Notes under the pieces: generated by a model | Seen by the model: the letters and a program-made list of their open reading frames with translations, nothing else | Databases searched by the model: none | Told to the model about the DNA's origin: nothing | Part shown: positions 10,902 through 18,549 of the stretch, piece after piece | Layout of the letters: the number at the start of each line of letters is the position of its first letter | Numbering within the stretch: position 1 is the stretch's first letter | Translations under genes and position numbers: made by a program | Source: Clostridia bacterium | Lineage (GTDB): Bacteria; Bacillota_A; Clostridia; UBA1212; UBA1255 | Reading direction: 5' to 3' | DNA length: 64,000 bases | Assembly: GCA_017522515.1 (NCBI GenBank) | Contig: JAFWZH010000133.1 | Span: forward strand, 1-64,000

Positions 10902-12599
10902 TTAATCTATTGTCATATCAAGCTTAAATCTCAGTATTTTTCTAAGTGTATTCTTAGGAAATTCCTCTTCGCGAATTTTAACTACTGTAATCTTTTTATA
11001 TGCTACAGCACCCTTGTTATATTCACTTATAAAAGGTTTAAAGTATGCGTGAGCATCTTCAATGCCATTCTTTGAGAGGAAATCCATATCAGGATAAATT
11101 TCCGCAACAATGGCATTATGTTCCATGCCTCGTTTGCTTTTACCCTCATAAACTATAATTTCAAGTATTCCCGGTGTTGCGGAAAGCTCGTTTTCAATTT
11201 CCTCCGGATAAACGTTTTTACCATTAGAAAGGATAATGAGATTTTTCTTTCTTCCTGTTATATATATAACATCTCCTTCCAGCTTACCGTAATCTCCCGT
11301 TCTAAAATATCCGTCCTCCGTAAATACTTCTGCAGTCGTCTTTTCATCCTTGTAATACCCCAACATTACATTAGGACCTTTTACGAGAATTTCTCCTTCT
11401 CCGTCCTCATTAGGTTCATCAATTCTCACTTGGTCAATATCAAGAACGACGCCTACACTTCCCTCGACTGTTCGCATACTTCTGTTAACCGCAATTATCG
11501 GCGCGCACTCAGTAATTCCGTAACCGTTAAGTGACCGAATACCAATTGATTCAAAGAAATAAATTATGTCAGGATTAACAGGTGCGCCTCCTGAAATAAT
11601 CATTTTCACCTTGCCGCCAAAAGCCGCAAGCACAGATTTGAAGAATTTTCTACGAAGATCAATACCGAATTTGCGCAAGAAATTGCTTATTTTCATCATT
11701 TTGAAAAGCGTTTTTTCTTTGCCTGTATCCTTTGCATTAGCAAGTATTTTACGATAGAAATTCTCTATATACAGAGGCACAAGAACAAGATGCTCAGGTT
11801 GCTGCTCTTTAAGCTCTTTCATGATATATCTCAAACCGGACGAAATATACACTTCACAACCTATCATCGCATGACCAACTATCATAACGGACGAACCGTA
11901 TGTATGGTGCAAAGGCAAAAGTCCCAATGTTTTATTACCAAAGTCGATATAAGGTATTACGTCTGACATATCTTCCAAAATGGCATTTTGAGAAAGCATT
12001 ACACCCTTGCCTTTTCCTGTTGTTCCAGATGTAAATACCAAAAGCCCCAAAGCCAAGGGATCAATCACTGCATTAAAATATGCATCTTGTGATGCCTCAA
12101 ACATCGCTTTACCTGCTGTAATCAAACCTGCTACGGAATTCTCTTCGCTCTCTTCTGCATTCAAATAACACGGCGTAGTGAAAAGTTTTACTTTTTCTGC
12201 TATTTTAGCGGCCTTTTCTGAAAGCTCTTTATCACAGAAAACGAAATCCGCTTCTGCAGTTAAAGCTGTTTCAGCAAGATCCTCTCCCTGCCAATCTTTA
12301 TCAAGGGGAACTAATATACCGCCAATAGAAAGTACAGAAAAGTACATAACAATCCACTCATACGAGTATTTACCGAATATAACACTTTTTTTACCTGTGC
12401 AACCCATTTCAACAAGCTTTGTAGCTAATGCGCGTATATCATCTCTCATTTGCATAAAGCTTTTTGTGATTACTTCACCCTTTACAGGGTCTTTTCTGTA
12501 GGAATATGCAATTTTTTCTCCATACGTATTGCCTATCCACTCCACAAGCTCACGCATGTTCTTAAATTCTACCTTTTCATGCAGTTTTTCCTTTTTCAT
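10902..12599 (-). CDS. AMP-forming acyl-CoA / acyl-acid ligase
   Basis: This is a member of the ANL adenylating superfamily, 565 residues. It activates a carboxylic acid as acyl-AMP and then passes it to CoA or another acceptor. The nucleotide motif FTSGTTGKGKGVMLS (A3), the NGYGITECAP motif (A5), GYFRTGDYGKLEG (A7) and the hinge GRKKNLIILSNGKNVYPEEI (A8) are all present. The closest well-known relatives are long-chain fatty-acid CoA ligases. It lies 32 bp downstream of a TetR-type gene on the same strand, so that regulator probably controls it in response to a lipid-like ligand. Confidence 0.9.
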   Translation of the reverse strand: MKKEKLHEKVEFKNMRELVEWIGNTYGEKIAYSYRKDPVKGEVITKSFMQMRDDIRALATKLVEMGCTGKKSVIFGKYSYEWIVMYFSVLSIGGILVPLDKDWQGEDLAETALTAEADFVFCDKELSEKAAKIAEKVKLFTTPCYLNAEESEENSVAGLITAGKAMFEASQDAYFNAVIDPLALGLLVFTSGTTGKGKGVMLSQNAILEDMSDVIPYIDFGNKTLGLLPLHHTYGSSVMIVGHAMIGCEVYISSGLRYIMKELKEQQPEHLVLVPLYIENFYRKILANAKDTGKEKTLFKMMKISNFLRKFGIDLRRKFFKSVLAAFGGKVKMIISGGAPVNPDIIYFFESIGIRSLNGYGITECAPIIAVNRSMRTVEGSVGVVLDIDQVRIDEPNEDGEGEILVKGPNVMLGYYKDEKTTAEVFTEDGYFRTGDYGKLEGDVIYITGRKKNLIILSNGKNVYPEEIENELSATPGILEIIVYEGKSKRGMEHNAIVAEIYPDMDFLSKNGIEDAHAYFKPFISEYNKGAVAYKKITVVKIREEEFPKNTLRKILRFKLDMTID

Positions 12600-12631
12600 A
12601 ACCTTTAACCAATCCTTTTTTTAATATATAT

Positions 12632-13213
12632 TTATTGTTTTTTTAACCCTTCAAGTATAAAACCAAAGCTATACCTAAAATTCTTTACTGCTTCTTCCCT
12701 CGGAATATTTCTGCCTACTGCATCTGCATTATAACCTCTGCAAAAGCACCATAAGGAATAACTGAGCACATCTGAATCCACATGTTTTATATATCCTTTC
12801 TCTATGGCATAATCCATAAGCCTTTTTATCTCAGTGGTCCACCACTCGTAATTACCGTCAGAAAGTGAGTCGCTTTCGAAAACATATTGATTAAATTGCA
12901 TTTTTATGTCATAAGACAAAATAAGGGATTTAACAACTATATCCATTACGTATTCAAAAAAATCTTTCTCGCTATCCATCTCAATACCAATGCTTTTTCG
13001 CATTTCAAGGATTGTGTTTTTGTATACAATTTCAAGAACATGGTTAATATTATGAAATCTGTTATAGAACACTCTGTTTGTTATATTTAGTTCTTGCAAG
13101 ACCTTACGCACCGTAAGATTATTTGCTCCGCAAGACATAACAATCCGTTCTGCTGTATTGATAATTTTGTCAGACATCTCATCTACAATCAAACCATTTT
13201 CTTTATTTGCCAA
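12632..13213 (-). CDS. TetR-family transcriptional regulator
   Basis: This 193-residue protein has a TetR-type N-terminal helix-turn-helix (about residues 25-60), with LTVRKVLQELNITNRVFYNR as recognition region, and a helical C-terminal ligand domain. It is the first gene of a two-gene unit with the AMP-forming ligase, which suggests it senses a fatty or aromatic acid. The start is TTG at 13213, eight bases after a strong AGGAGG. The promoter just upstream contains a 13-bp dyad between the -10 box and the start codon, consistent with self-repression. Confidence 0.85.
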   Translation of the reverse strand: MANKENGLIVDEMSDKIINTAERIVMSCGANNLTVRKVLQELNITNRVFYNRFHNINHVLEIVYKNTILEMRKSIGIEMDSEKDFFEYVMDIVVKSLILSYDIKMQFNQYVFESDSLSDGNYEWWTTEIKRLMDYAIEKGYIKHVDSDVLSYSLWCFCRGYNADAVGRNIPREEAVKNFRYSFGFILEGLKKQ

Positions 13214-13235
13214 AAAAACACCTCCTCACATATCG

Positions 13236-13284
13236 GCACACTGTGTGCTGAGTTGTATTATACCACATAAAGTATCATTGTCAA
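13236..13284 (-). promoter_or_regulatory. Promoter and likely operator of the tetR-ligase unit
   Basis: On the minus strand TTGACA (13284-13279) and TATAAT (13262-13257) are 16 bp apart. About eight bases downstream of the -10 box is the perfect dyad GCACAC-A-GTGTGC on that strand (13248-13236). A dyad at the transcription start is a usual position for TetR-type autoregulation. Confidence 0.75.
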
Positions 13285-13294
13285 TTATTTGTTT

Positions 13295-14902
13295 TTATTC
13301 AAGAAAACATACGGAAAACTCGCCGAAATTTACTACTGAAAAGCCGGCATCTTCTAAGAATGCTGTGCTGCCGGAGCGAATAATATAGGCATCATATTTG
13401 CCCAATTCACTGTAATCTATGCCAAAAGTATACTTTTCAAAACTTCTGACACCTACAAAAGCGGCAGGATAATACGAGAACTCCACCGTTTCTAAATATT
13501 TCGGCGTAGGCGTTTTATCAAAGAAAAGAATTTGCGGAAAATAAGCGTCAGAATCAACACATACTGTTTCGTACCCTTTTTCATTTACGTACTCAACGGA
13601 TTCTTCAAGCCCTTGATTAAAAGTGTAAGATATTTCATTGTTATATTCGTTAAAGTAATATTTCGTAAAAGAGTAAAAAGAAAATGTCATCACAAAAAGA
13701 CTAAGTATAAAAACTGTTTTTGCAACGAGGCGCACTTTTGACGCAGCTTTTCCTAACTCCCAAAATGTATACAGCCCATAAGCTAACAAAATGGCAGTGT
13801 AAATATGAATTGAATTGATGCGGTTTACATTTACGTGCGTAAGCATAACACATGTAAGCAAGCTGCTTATTGTACCGATTATTACCACAAACTCAAAAGA
13901 GAATTTTCTTTTACGGAACTTTTCACAAGTTCCCACTGCCAAACTTATAAAGCCCAAGGCAATAAACGGAGTGCTGATTTTATAGAACATTTTAAAATCT
14001 TCCGTGGAATTCCATATTAATCCGTCATTTTGTCCCATATACAAATCAAAGAAATTTTTCCAGTTTTCTGAGTTTTTCAAGTTTGAAAGTGCAATGTCAT
14101 AATCGCGCATAACCAAGAGTTTTGGAACAGATAGGTATTCCGTTCGTATTTCAGGTATTATGTCTTTATTTACCAGCACAAAAAGCAACAGAGGCAGGGC
14201 CATAACAAACAACACAAAAACAGACAGTGCTGTGCTTCTCCAAGAAATTTTATGTTTTGAAAACAGCACATAAAGGCCAAGCAATACTACTGTGACAGGT
14301 ACAACCGCCCATGTGATTGAATAAGAATAAAGCGCCATTCCGTACATTAGTGCAGACATTATCCAATATCTGTTATTTTTAAGTCCTTTTACAAAAAAAT
14401 ACAATCCAAAAAGTAAAAATGCAGGTGCCAGATTGGATTCCAGTCCCCATCTGCTAAGCATAATATGCCACGGAGAAACGGACAGAACAAACAAACCTAT
14501 TATTGCAATTTTTTTATTAAACATTTCTTTTAATAGCAAATAAAATACAGGAAGAGACAGACAAGCGCATATCAATTGCGGCATTCTGAAAGTTTCCACC
14601 GAAAGACCAAACAAGGCAATAAAAGGCATTGCAAGATAGCTTTCCAGCACATTCATTCCGCTGCCCCAAGAAACGAAATAGCAAGGGTTGGTATAGCCCC
14701 AAGAGTCAGTGCCGTAATTCAGTAGCGAATATGCCTCGTAACCGGCAAAGGCTTCGTCTTGGTTAAGGCCTGCAGGCAAGCTGCCAAATTCCGTAATTCG
14801 TACAATGCAACCTATGAGTACAATAACGCCTACTGCTAATACGTCTATATATTTAAAGTTTGCGATTGTAGCTTGAATTTTTTTTGCAAAATTTTTAATC
14901 AT
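13295..14902 (-). CDS. ArnT/PMT-like membrane glycosyltransferase
   Basis: This 535-residue multi-pass membrane protein has about ten hydrophobic helices and a C-terminal extracytoplasmic domain from about residue 425. After the first helix it has GLNQDEAFAGYEAYSLL, the acidic DE pair typical of GT-C enzymes of the ArnT / protein O-mannosyltransferase group, which use a polyprenyl-phosphate sugar on the outer face. The acceptor could be a lipid, a polymer or secreted proteins. Two lipoproteins with Ser/Thr/Pro-rich linkers are encoded within 5 kb, which makes protein O-glycosylation an attractive but unproven option. Confidence 0.75.
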   Translation of the reverse strand: MIKNFAKKIQATIANFKYIDVLAVGVIVLIGCIVRITEFGSLPAGLNQDEAFAGYEAYSLLNYGTDSWGYTNPCYFVSWGSGMNVLESYLAMPFIALFGLSVETFRMPQLICACLSLPVFYLLLKEMFNKKIAIIGLFVLSVSPWHIMLSRWGLESNLAPAFLLFGLYFFVKGLKNNRYWIMSALMYGMALYSYSITWAVVPVTVVLLGLYVLFSKHKISWRSTALSVFVLFVMALPLLLFVLVNKDIIPEIRTEYLSVPKLLVMRDYDIALSNLKNSENWKNFFDLYMGQNDGLIWNSTEDFKMFYKISTPFIALGFISLAVGTCEKFRKRKFSFEFVVIIGTISSLLTCVMLTHVNVNRINSIHIYTAILLAYGLYTFWELGKAASKVRLVAKTVFILSLFVMTFSFYSFTKYYFNEYNNEISYTFNQGLEESVEYVNEKGYETVCVDSDAYFPQILFFDKTPTPKYLETVEFSYYPAAFVGVRSFEKYTFGIDYSELGKYDAYIIRSGSTAFLEDAGFSVVNFGEFSVCFLE

Positions 14903-15000
14903 ACTCGGCCTCTTGTTCCTTAATCTATTTTGCAGCTTAAACAGCTTTTTAAATAGTAACCTTTTTATCTTTTCGCGTCAATAGAAAGCATAATTAAGGA

Positions 15001-15032
15001 TTGACAAAATATAGCGTGAAATATAATATAAT
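15001..15032 (+). promoter_or_regulatory. Promoter of the nucleosidase gene
   Basis: TTGACA (15001-15006) is followed by an AT-rich run with overlapping -10 candidates: TATAAT at 15022 and at 15027, and TAATAT at 15024, which has the ideal 17-bp spacing. The unit includes the nucleosidase and the lipoprotein gene after it. Confidence 0.65.
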
Positions 15033-15074
15033 TTCATGCTTTTGTGCATTTTTAATGTAATGCGGAGGGAAATT

Positions 15075-15803
15075 ATGGAAACAATTCTTGTTCAAGGTGC
15101 AATGACAAGTGAAATAGAGCTGATTATCAAACTTCTTGCAGAAAATAATAAAATCGATATTACCGAGCATAGTGGTTATTCTTTTTATGAAACATATCTT
15201 AACGGCACAAAAATAATTGTTTCCAAGACGGAAATGGGAGTAATGAACGCCTGTATTTCCACAATGATCGCTATCGAAAAATACAATCCGAGTATTGTCA
15301 TAAACCAAGGTACTGCAGGAGCTCATCTTCGCGAGCTTAATGTAGGTGATATAATAATCGGCGAAGAGGCTGTTTACATAAACAACACTCGTTCCCCTGC
15401 AAAAAAGACCGGTGAAGGCAGTAATGCGCTTGAGTGGCGCCCCGGTAATTCTCTTTCGATTCTGGTAAAGGCAACGAGCGAATTGGTAGAAAAGGCATTA
15501 AGCATTCCGTACGAGGGAAAGGTTTTATGCGGACGGTTAGGTACGGGAGATGTTTTTTCGAAAGAAGCGGACCGAATAGATTTGCTTCACAGCCAGCTTG
15601 GGGAAATAAGCGAAGATATGGAATCTGTCGCCGTTTATAATGTTTGTGAAAAACTTAATATTCCATTTATTGGCATTAGAGTAATTTCCAATAACGAACT
15701 CACAGGGAACAGTGACATAGAGAAGCAATTCGAGATAGCTCAAACAAAGCTTCAATTGTTTATTTTTAAATTTCTTACAGAACTTACAGATAATTCCAAA
15801 TAA
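15075..15803 (+). CDS. MTA/SAH nucleosidase family protein
   Basis: This protein belongs to the nucleoside phosphorylase/hydrolase superfamily. It probably cleaves 5'-methylthioadenosine and S-adenosylhomocysteine, feeding methionine and adenine salvage. Motifs include SKTEMGVMNA, VINQGTAGAH, the ligand loop EDMESVAVYNVCEK and the late ISNNELTG segment. I start at ATG 15075 (242 residues) because GGAGGGA lies just upstream; an in-frame ATG at 15036 lacks a ribosome-binding site and would add 13 unrelated residues. The late catalytic-acid position, usually SD, reads SN here, so catalytic competence should be checked. Confidence 0.82.
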   Translation: METILVQGAMTSEIELIIKLLAENNKIDITEHSGYSFYETYLNGTKIIVSKTEMGVMNACISTMIAIEKYNPSIVINQGTAGAHLRELNVGDIIIGEEAVYINNTRSPAKKTGEGSNALEWRPGNSLSILVKATSELVEKALSIPYEGKVLCGRLGTGDVFSKEADRIDLLHSQLGEISEDMESVAVYNVCEKLNIPFIGIRVISNNELTGNSDIEKQFEIAQTKLQLFIFKFLTELTDNSK

Positions 15804-15815
15804 GGAGCATTTACC

Positions 15816-16712
15816 ATGACAATATCTAAAAAATTTTATAAAATCTTTTTAGTTATTTTCCCGGTTTTTCTCGTTTTTACTTTTTGGGGCTGTAAAAGTA
15901 AAAATGATATTAAAGCTTCTCCTACGGAAAAGCCCACCCCCACTGCTACCGTTTTACCTTCACCCTCAGCCACACCCACACACATACTCACAACAACACC
16001 TTCGCCTCTCTCAACATCTTCTCCATCTGATTATAAAGATCACGTTTATCTTTCATATAAAGGCAAAGGATGTTGTCAAAATTTATCAGGAAAGGTAATT
16101 TTAACTGTCGTATTCGTAGATGATGATATAAGTGTTTGGGATGCGGAAACAATAGAATCAGAACGTATTTTTATACAAAATGAATTAGTACTCTTAACGC
16201 ATGATGCGCAAAAGCACAATATTCAACTGGAAATCAAAGCGGAATACCTTCATATTTCCGTTGAAGGAGAAGTGGGTAAACCGGCAGAAAGCCCACAGTG
16301 GCTTGCCAAAATTGCTGAAAAACTGGAAATTTCGCCATCATCAGAGATAAACAGCATCCTGGAAGAAAAGTATTCCGTAGAGGAAGCTCCCGTTATGTTC
16401 ATTCTCAACAGAAAGGGACGTGCGTATGCCTCCTCCGGAAAAACAGATACTTGGCCTGAATTTGCACTAATTTACGCAAACGAAGATGCCTTTAGGCATG
16501 AACTTTATCATTTATACGGTGCAGTTGATTTTTATCTGCACGACGACGCTTTGGCTGCTTCAAAAAGTTTTCTGTCAAATACAATTATGAGCAGTGGTAC
16601 AGAAACGGATCCCTTGACTGCTTACCAAATCGGCTGGACCGACACTCTTTCGGCGGCTGCCATAAACTTTTTGGAAAAGACATCGCACATTACTCAAAAA
16701 GATATCACTTAA
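15816..16712 (+). CDS. Lipoprotein with metzincin-like zinc protease motif
   Basis: This 298-residue surface protein has an N-terminal hydrophobic signal ending in FTFWGC (Cys26 as lipidation site), then a Ser/Thr/Pro-rich linker (about 35-72). The globular part carries HELYHLYGAVD at 228-238. That is the metzincin zinc signature HExxHxxGxxD with Asp as third ligand, followed by TIMSS at 256-260, a fitting Met-turn. No named family is recognised beyond this. It follows the nucleosidase gene by 12 bp, with AAGGAG before its ATG, and overlaps the convergent SfsA-HAD gene at the stop codons. A secreted peptidase is the best guess. Confidence 0.75.
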   Translation: MTISKKFYKIFLVIFPVFLVFTFWGCKSKNDIKASPTEKPTPTATVLPSPSATPTHILTTTPSPLSTSSPSDYKDHVYLSYKGKGCCQNLSGKVILTVVFVDDDISVWDAETIESERIFIQNELVLLTHDAQKHNIQLEIKAEYLHISVEGEVGKPAESPQWLAKIAEKLEISPSSEINSILEEKYSVEEAPVMFILNRKGRAYASSGKTDTWPEFALIYANEDAFRHELYHLYGAVDFYLHDDALAASKSFLSNTIMSSGTETDPLTAYQIGWTDTLSAAAINFLEKTSHITQKDIT

Positions 16713-18121
16713 AGTATTTTCAACAGCTCACTGATGTCATTTATTTCAAAATCAGGCAGGAGTTCCTCAGGGGCAGTAGATTTTTGGCGATTAAGCCACA
16801 CCGTGGTGATTCCGGCATTTTTTCCACCTTTAATATCCGAACTCAAACTATCGCCCACAATAATTGTTCCGTTTTTGTCAAAATCAGGTATTCGAGAAAA
16901 AACTGCATTAAAAAATTCCAACGCAGGCTTATCTGCTCCGATTTCTTGGGAAATGAAAATTTCTTTAAAAAATCTTTTTATATTGCCTGATGCAATTCTG
17001 CCATGCTGTGTTTTTGCAAAACCATTTGAGACTATGTATAAATTGTATTTTTTGTAAAGACTTTCCAAAACTTCCAATGCACCTTCCAACAAAAAGCTCC
17101 CTTTTGACAGTCTGTCTGTGTAATATTCAGCTACCTCTTCTGCCGGACACGCCTTTCCCAACTCATCAAACAGCAGTTTAAACCTTCGCCATTTTAATTC
17201 TGCTCTTGTTATTTCGCCTTTTTCTAACAATTTCCACTGCGATACATTAATTTCGCTATATCTTTGCACAATACCATCATTTACATCTACGGAATAATTG
17301 CTTAATGTCTCTATAAGTGCTTGATGCTCTGCCTTTTTAAAATCAAATATTGTATCATCCAAGTCTAAAAAAATATTTTTATATAATAAAACATCCACTT
17401 TATTATCTATATGCATAGAATCCGGCGTCACTACGCAATCTCTTGCAATTATCTTCACACCCGCTTTTATCGCGTGACGAAGAGCATCTGCAAATTCCTT
17501 ATGAGTTTGTTCGTTAGGACGAAATTCTTTTATTCCTTTCATTTGAATAACGAATAAAACATATGCTTTGTGTCCATCTTTTACACATTTTTCCAATTCT
17601 TTAATGTGCTTAACGCCTCTTTGCGTTGGCGCATCCGGAAACAGCACAACACCATTATTTTCTAATGTTACACCCTTTACCTCAATAAAAGTTTTCTCTG
17701 TTTCCCCATCTTCTATAAAATGCTCCACACATAAATCAAACCGCGAATTTCCGTACATAACCTCAGTTCGAAGTGTATAATCCTTTGATTCCTCTCCAAG
17801 ATTGGAAATATTTTCCTTAATCCAATTTGCAGCTGCTATATTAGGTGCCTGTGAATCCATATTTATGAGAATCGGCGGCAAATTTTCTCTTTCTTTAATA
17901 ACTGCAACTAAATCATAATTAGTTTTTCTGGCGATTTTTTCTTTGTTTGGTTTTTCAGAGGCCTTTTCAAGATATACAGTAGCTCCCGATGTCAAAAGTT
18001 CCTTGCATCTTCCGGTGTTTTTCACATGCACCGTCTCAACTTTGCCATCTATTTCTACATTTGCAATAAATCTGTTAGGTCGATTAATAAATTTAGCTTC
18101 AACTATGTTTTTGTATTTCAT
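16709..18121 (-). CDS. sfsA: SfsA-like nuclease fused to HAD-family nucleotidase (YjjG-like)
   Basis: One 470-residue frame joins two proteins that are normally separate. Residues 1-240 are SfsA (sugar fermentation stimulation protein, a DNA/RNA nuclease fold), with GNSRFDL, FIEVKGVTL and FPDAPTQRG. Residues 247-470 are a HAD hydrolase with motif I DLDDT (253-257), IVSNGF, a lysine region IGADKP and GDSLSSDIKGGKNAG, close to the YjjG noncanonical-pyrimidine nucleotidases. The start is ATG 18121, preceded by GGAGGCG; upstream in-frame codons run into the tRNA gene. Both halves look complete, so a nucleic-acid or nucleotide clean-up role is plausible. Confidence 0.9.
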   Translation of the reverse strand: MKYKNIVEAKFINRPNRFIANVEIDGKVETVHVKNTGRCKELLTSGATVYLEKASEKPNKEKIARKTNYDLVAVIKERENLPPILINMDSQAPNIAAANWIKENISNLGEESKDYTLRTEVMYGNSRFDLCVEHFIEDGETEKTFIEVKGVTLENNGVVLFPDAPTQRGVKHIKELEKCVKDGHKAYVLFVIQMKGIKEFRPNEQTHKEFADALRHAIKAGVKIIARDCVVTPDSMHIDNKVDVLLYKNIFLDLDDTIFDFKKAEHQALIETLSNYSVDVNDGIVQRYSEINVSQWKLLEKGEITRAELKWRRFKLLFDELGKACPAEEVAEYYTDRLSKGSFLLEGALEVLESLYKKYNLYIVSNGFAKTQHGRIASGNIKRFFKEIFISQEIGADKPALEFFNAVFSRIPDFDKNGTIIVGDSLSSDIKGGKNAGITTVWLNRQKSTAPEELLPDFEINDISELLKIL

Positions 18122-18216
18122 TTTTTCGCCTCCGAAGCTAATATTATAGATACACTCTTTTATAATGCCATAAACATAAAAAAACAGCAACCGGTCAAGC
18201 CATCTCCAAAATGCTT

Positions 18217-18250
18217 TTTTCGTCCTTTTTATCGCCTCTGAGGACGAAAA
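18217..18250. repeat. Inverted repeat of unknown role
   Basis: TTTTCGTCC (18217-18225) pairs perfectly with GGACGAAAA (18242-18250) around a 16-base loop. It has no T-run on either side, so it is not an obvious terminator. It lies between the tRNA-Lys terminator and the SfsA-HAD start, in the likely promoter or leader region of that gene. Confidence 0.4.
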
Positions 18251-18260
18251 TACATTTTGC

Positions 18261-18306
18261 AAAAAAAATTGTCCGAAAATCATAAAAAAATATGACTTTT
18301 CGGACA
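18261..18306 (-). terminator. Rho-independent terminator of tRNA-Lys
   Basis: On the minus strand TGTCCGAAAA-(G)-TCAT pairs with ATGATTTTCGGACA (14 bp with one bulge) and is followed by ATTTTTTTT. It lies six bases after the tRNA CCA end. Confidence 0.92.
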
Positions 18307-18311
18307 GAATG

Positions 18312-18387
18312 TGGTGCACCTTCGGGGACTCGAACCCGGGACCCACTGATTAAGAGTCAGTTGCTCTACCATCTGAGCTAAAGGTGC
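18312..18387 (-). tRNA. tRNA-Lys (anticodon CTT)
   Basis: This is a 76-base cloverleaf on the minus strand. The acceptor stem GCACCTT pairs with AAGGTGC, the D-arm contains TAGCTCAGATGGTAGAGCA, the anticodon loop CTCTTAA carries CTT, and the T-arm has GGTTCGAGTCC. CCA is encoded in the gene (18314-18312). It decodes the AAG lysine codon. A consensus promoter and a strong terminator flank it, so it is transcribed as a single-gene unit. Confidence 0.97.
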
Positions 18388-18408
18388 GTATCGCTGAATA
18401 CGGGCAGT

Positions 18409-18437
18409 ATTATAACACTAAGATTTATCCGTGTCAA
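18409..18437 (-). promoter_or_regulatory. tRNA-Lys promoter
   Basis: TTGACA (18437-18432) and TATAAT (18414-18409) match the consensus perfectly with a 17-bp spacer, 22 bp upstream of the tRNA. Confidence 0.9.
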
Positions 18438-18549
18438 CGAAAAAAACAAAATTTTTCTTCTTTTCTTTCTTTTTATTTGCCATATTGTTGATATTAAATT
18501 TTTATGTTATAGTTAAATTATGATTTACGTAAAAAGCGAGGTGCCGAAT

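Noticed and set aside
13158..13388. Plus-strand ORF across the tetR promoter
   Set aside because: It has no homologous features and crosses the well-defined promoter, operator and start of the minus-strand tetR gene.
18122..18346. N-terminal extension of the SfsA-HAD protein by 75 codons
   Set aside because: It runs into the tRNA-Lys gene and its terminator, while a good ribosome-binding site and the family start are at 18121.
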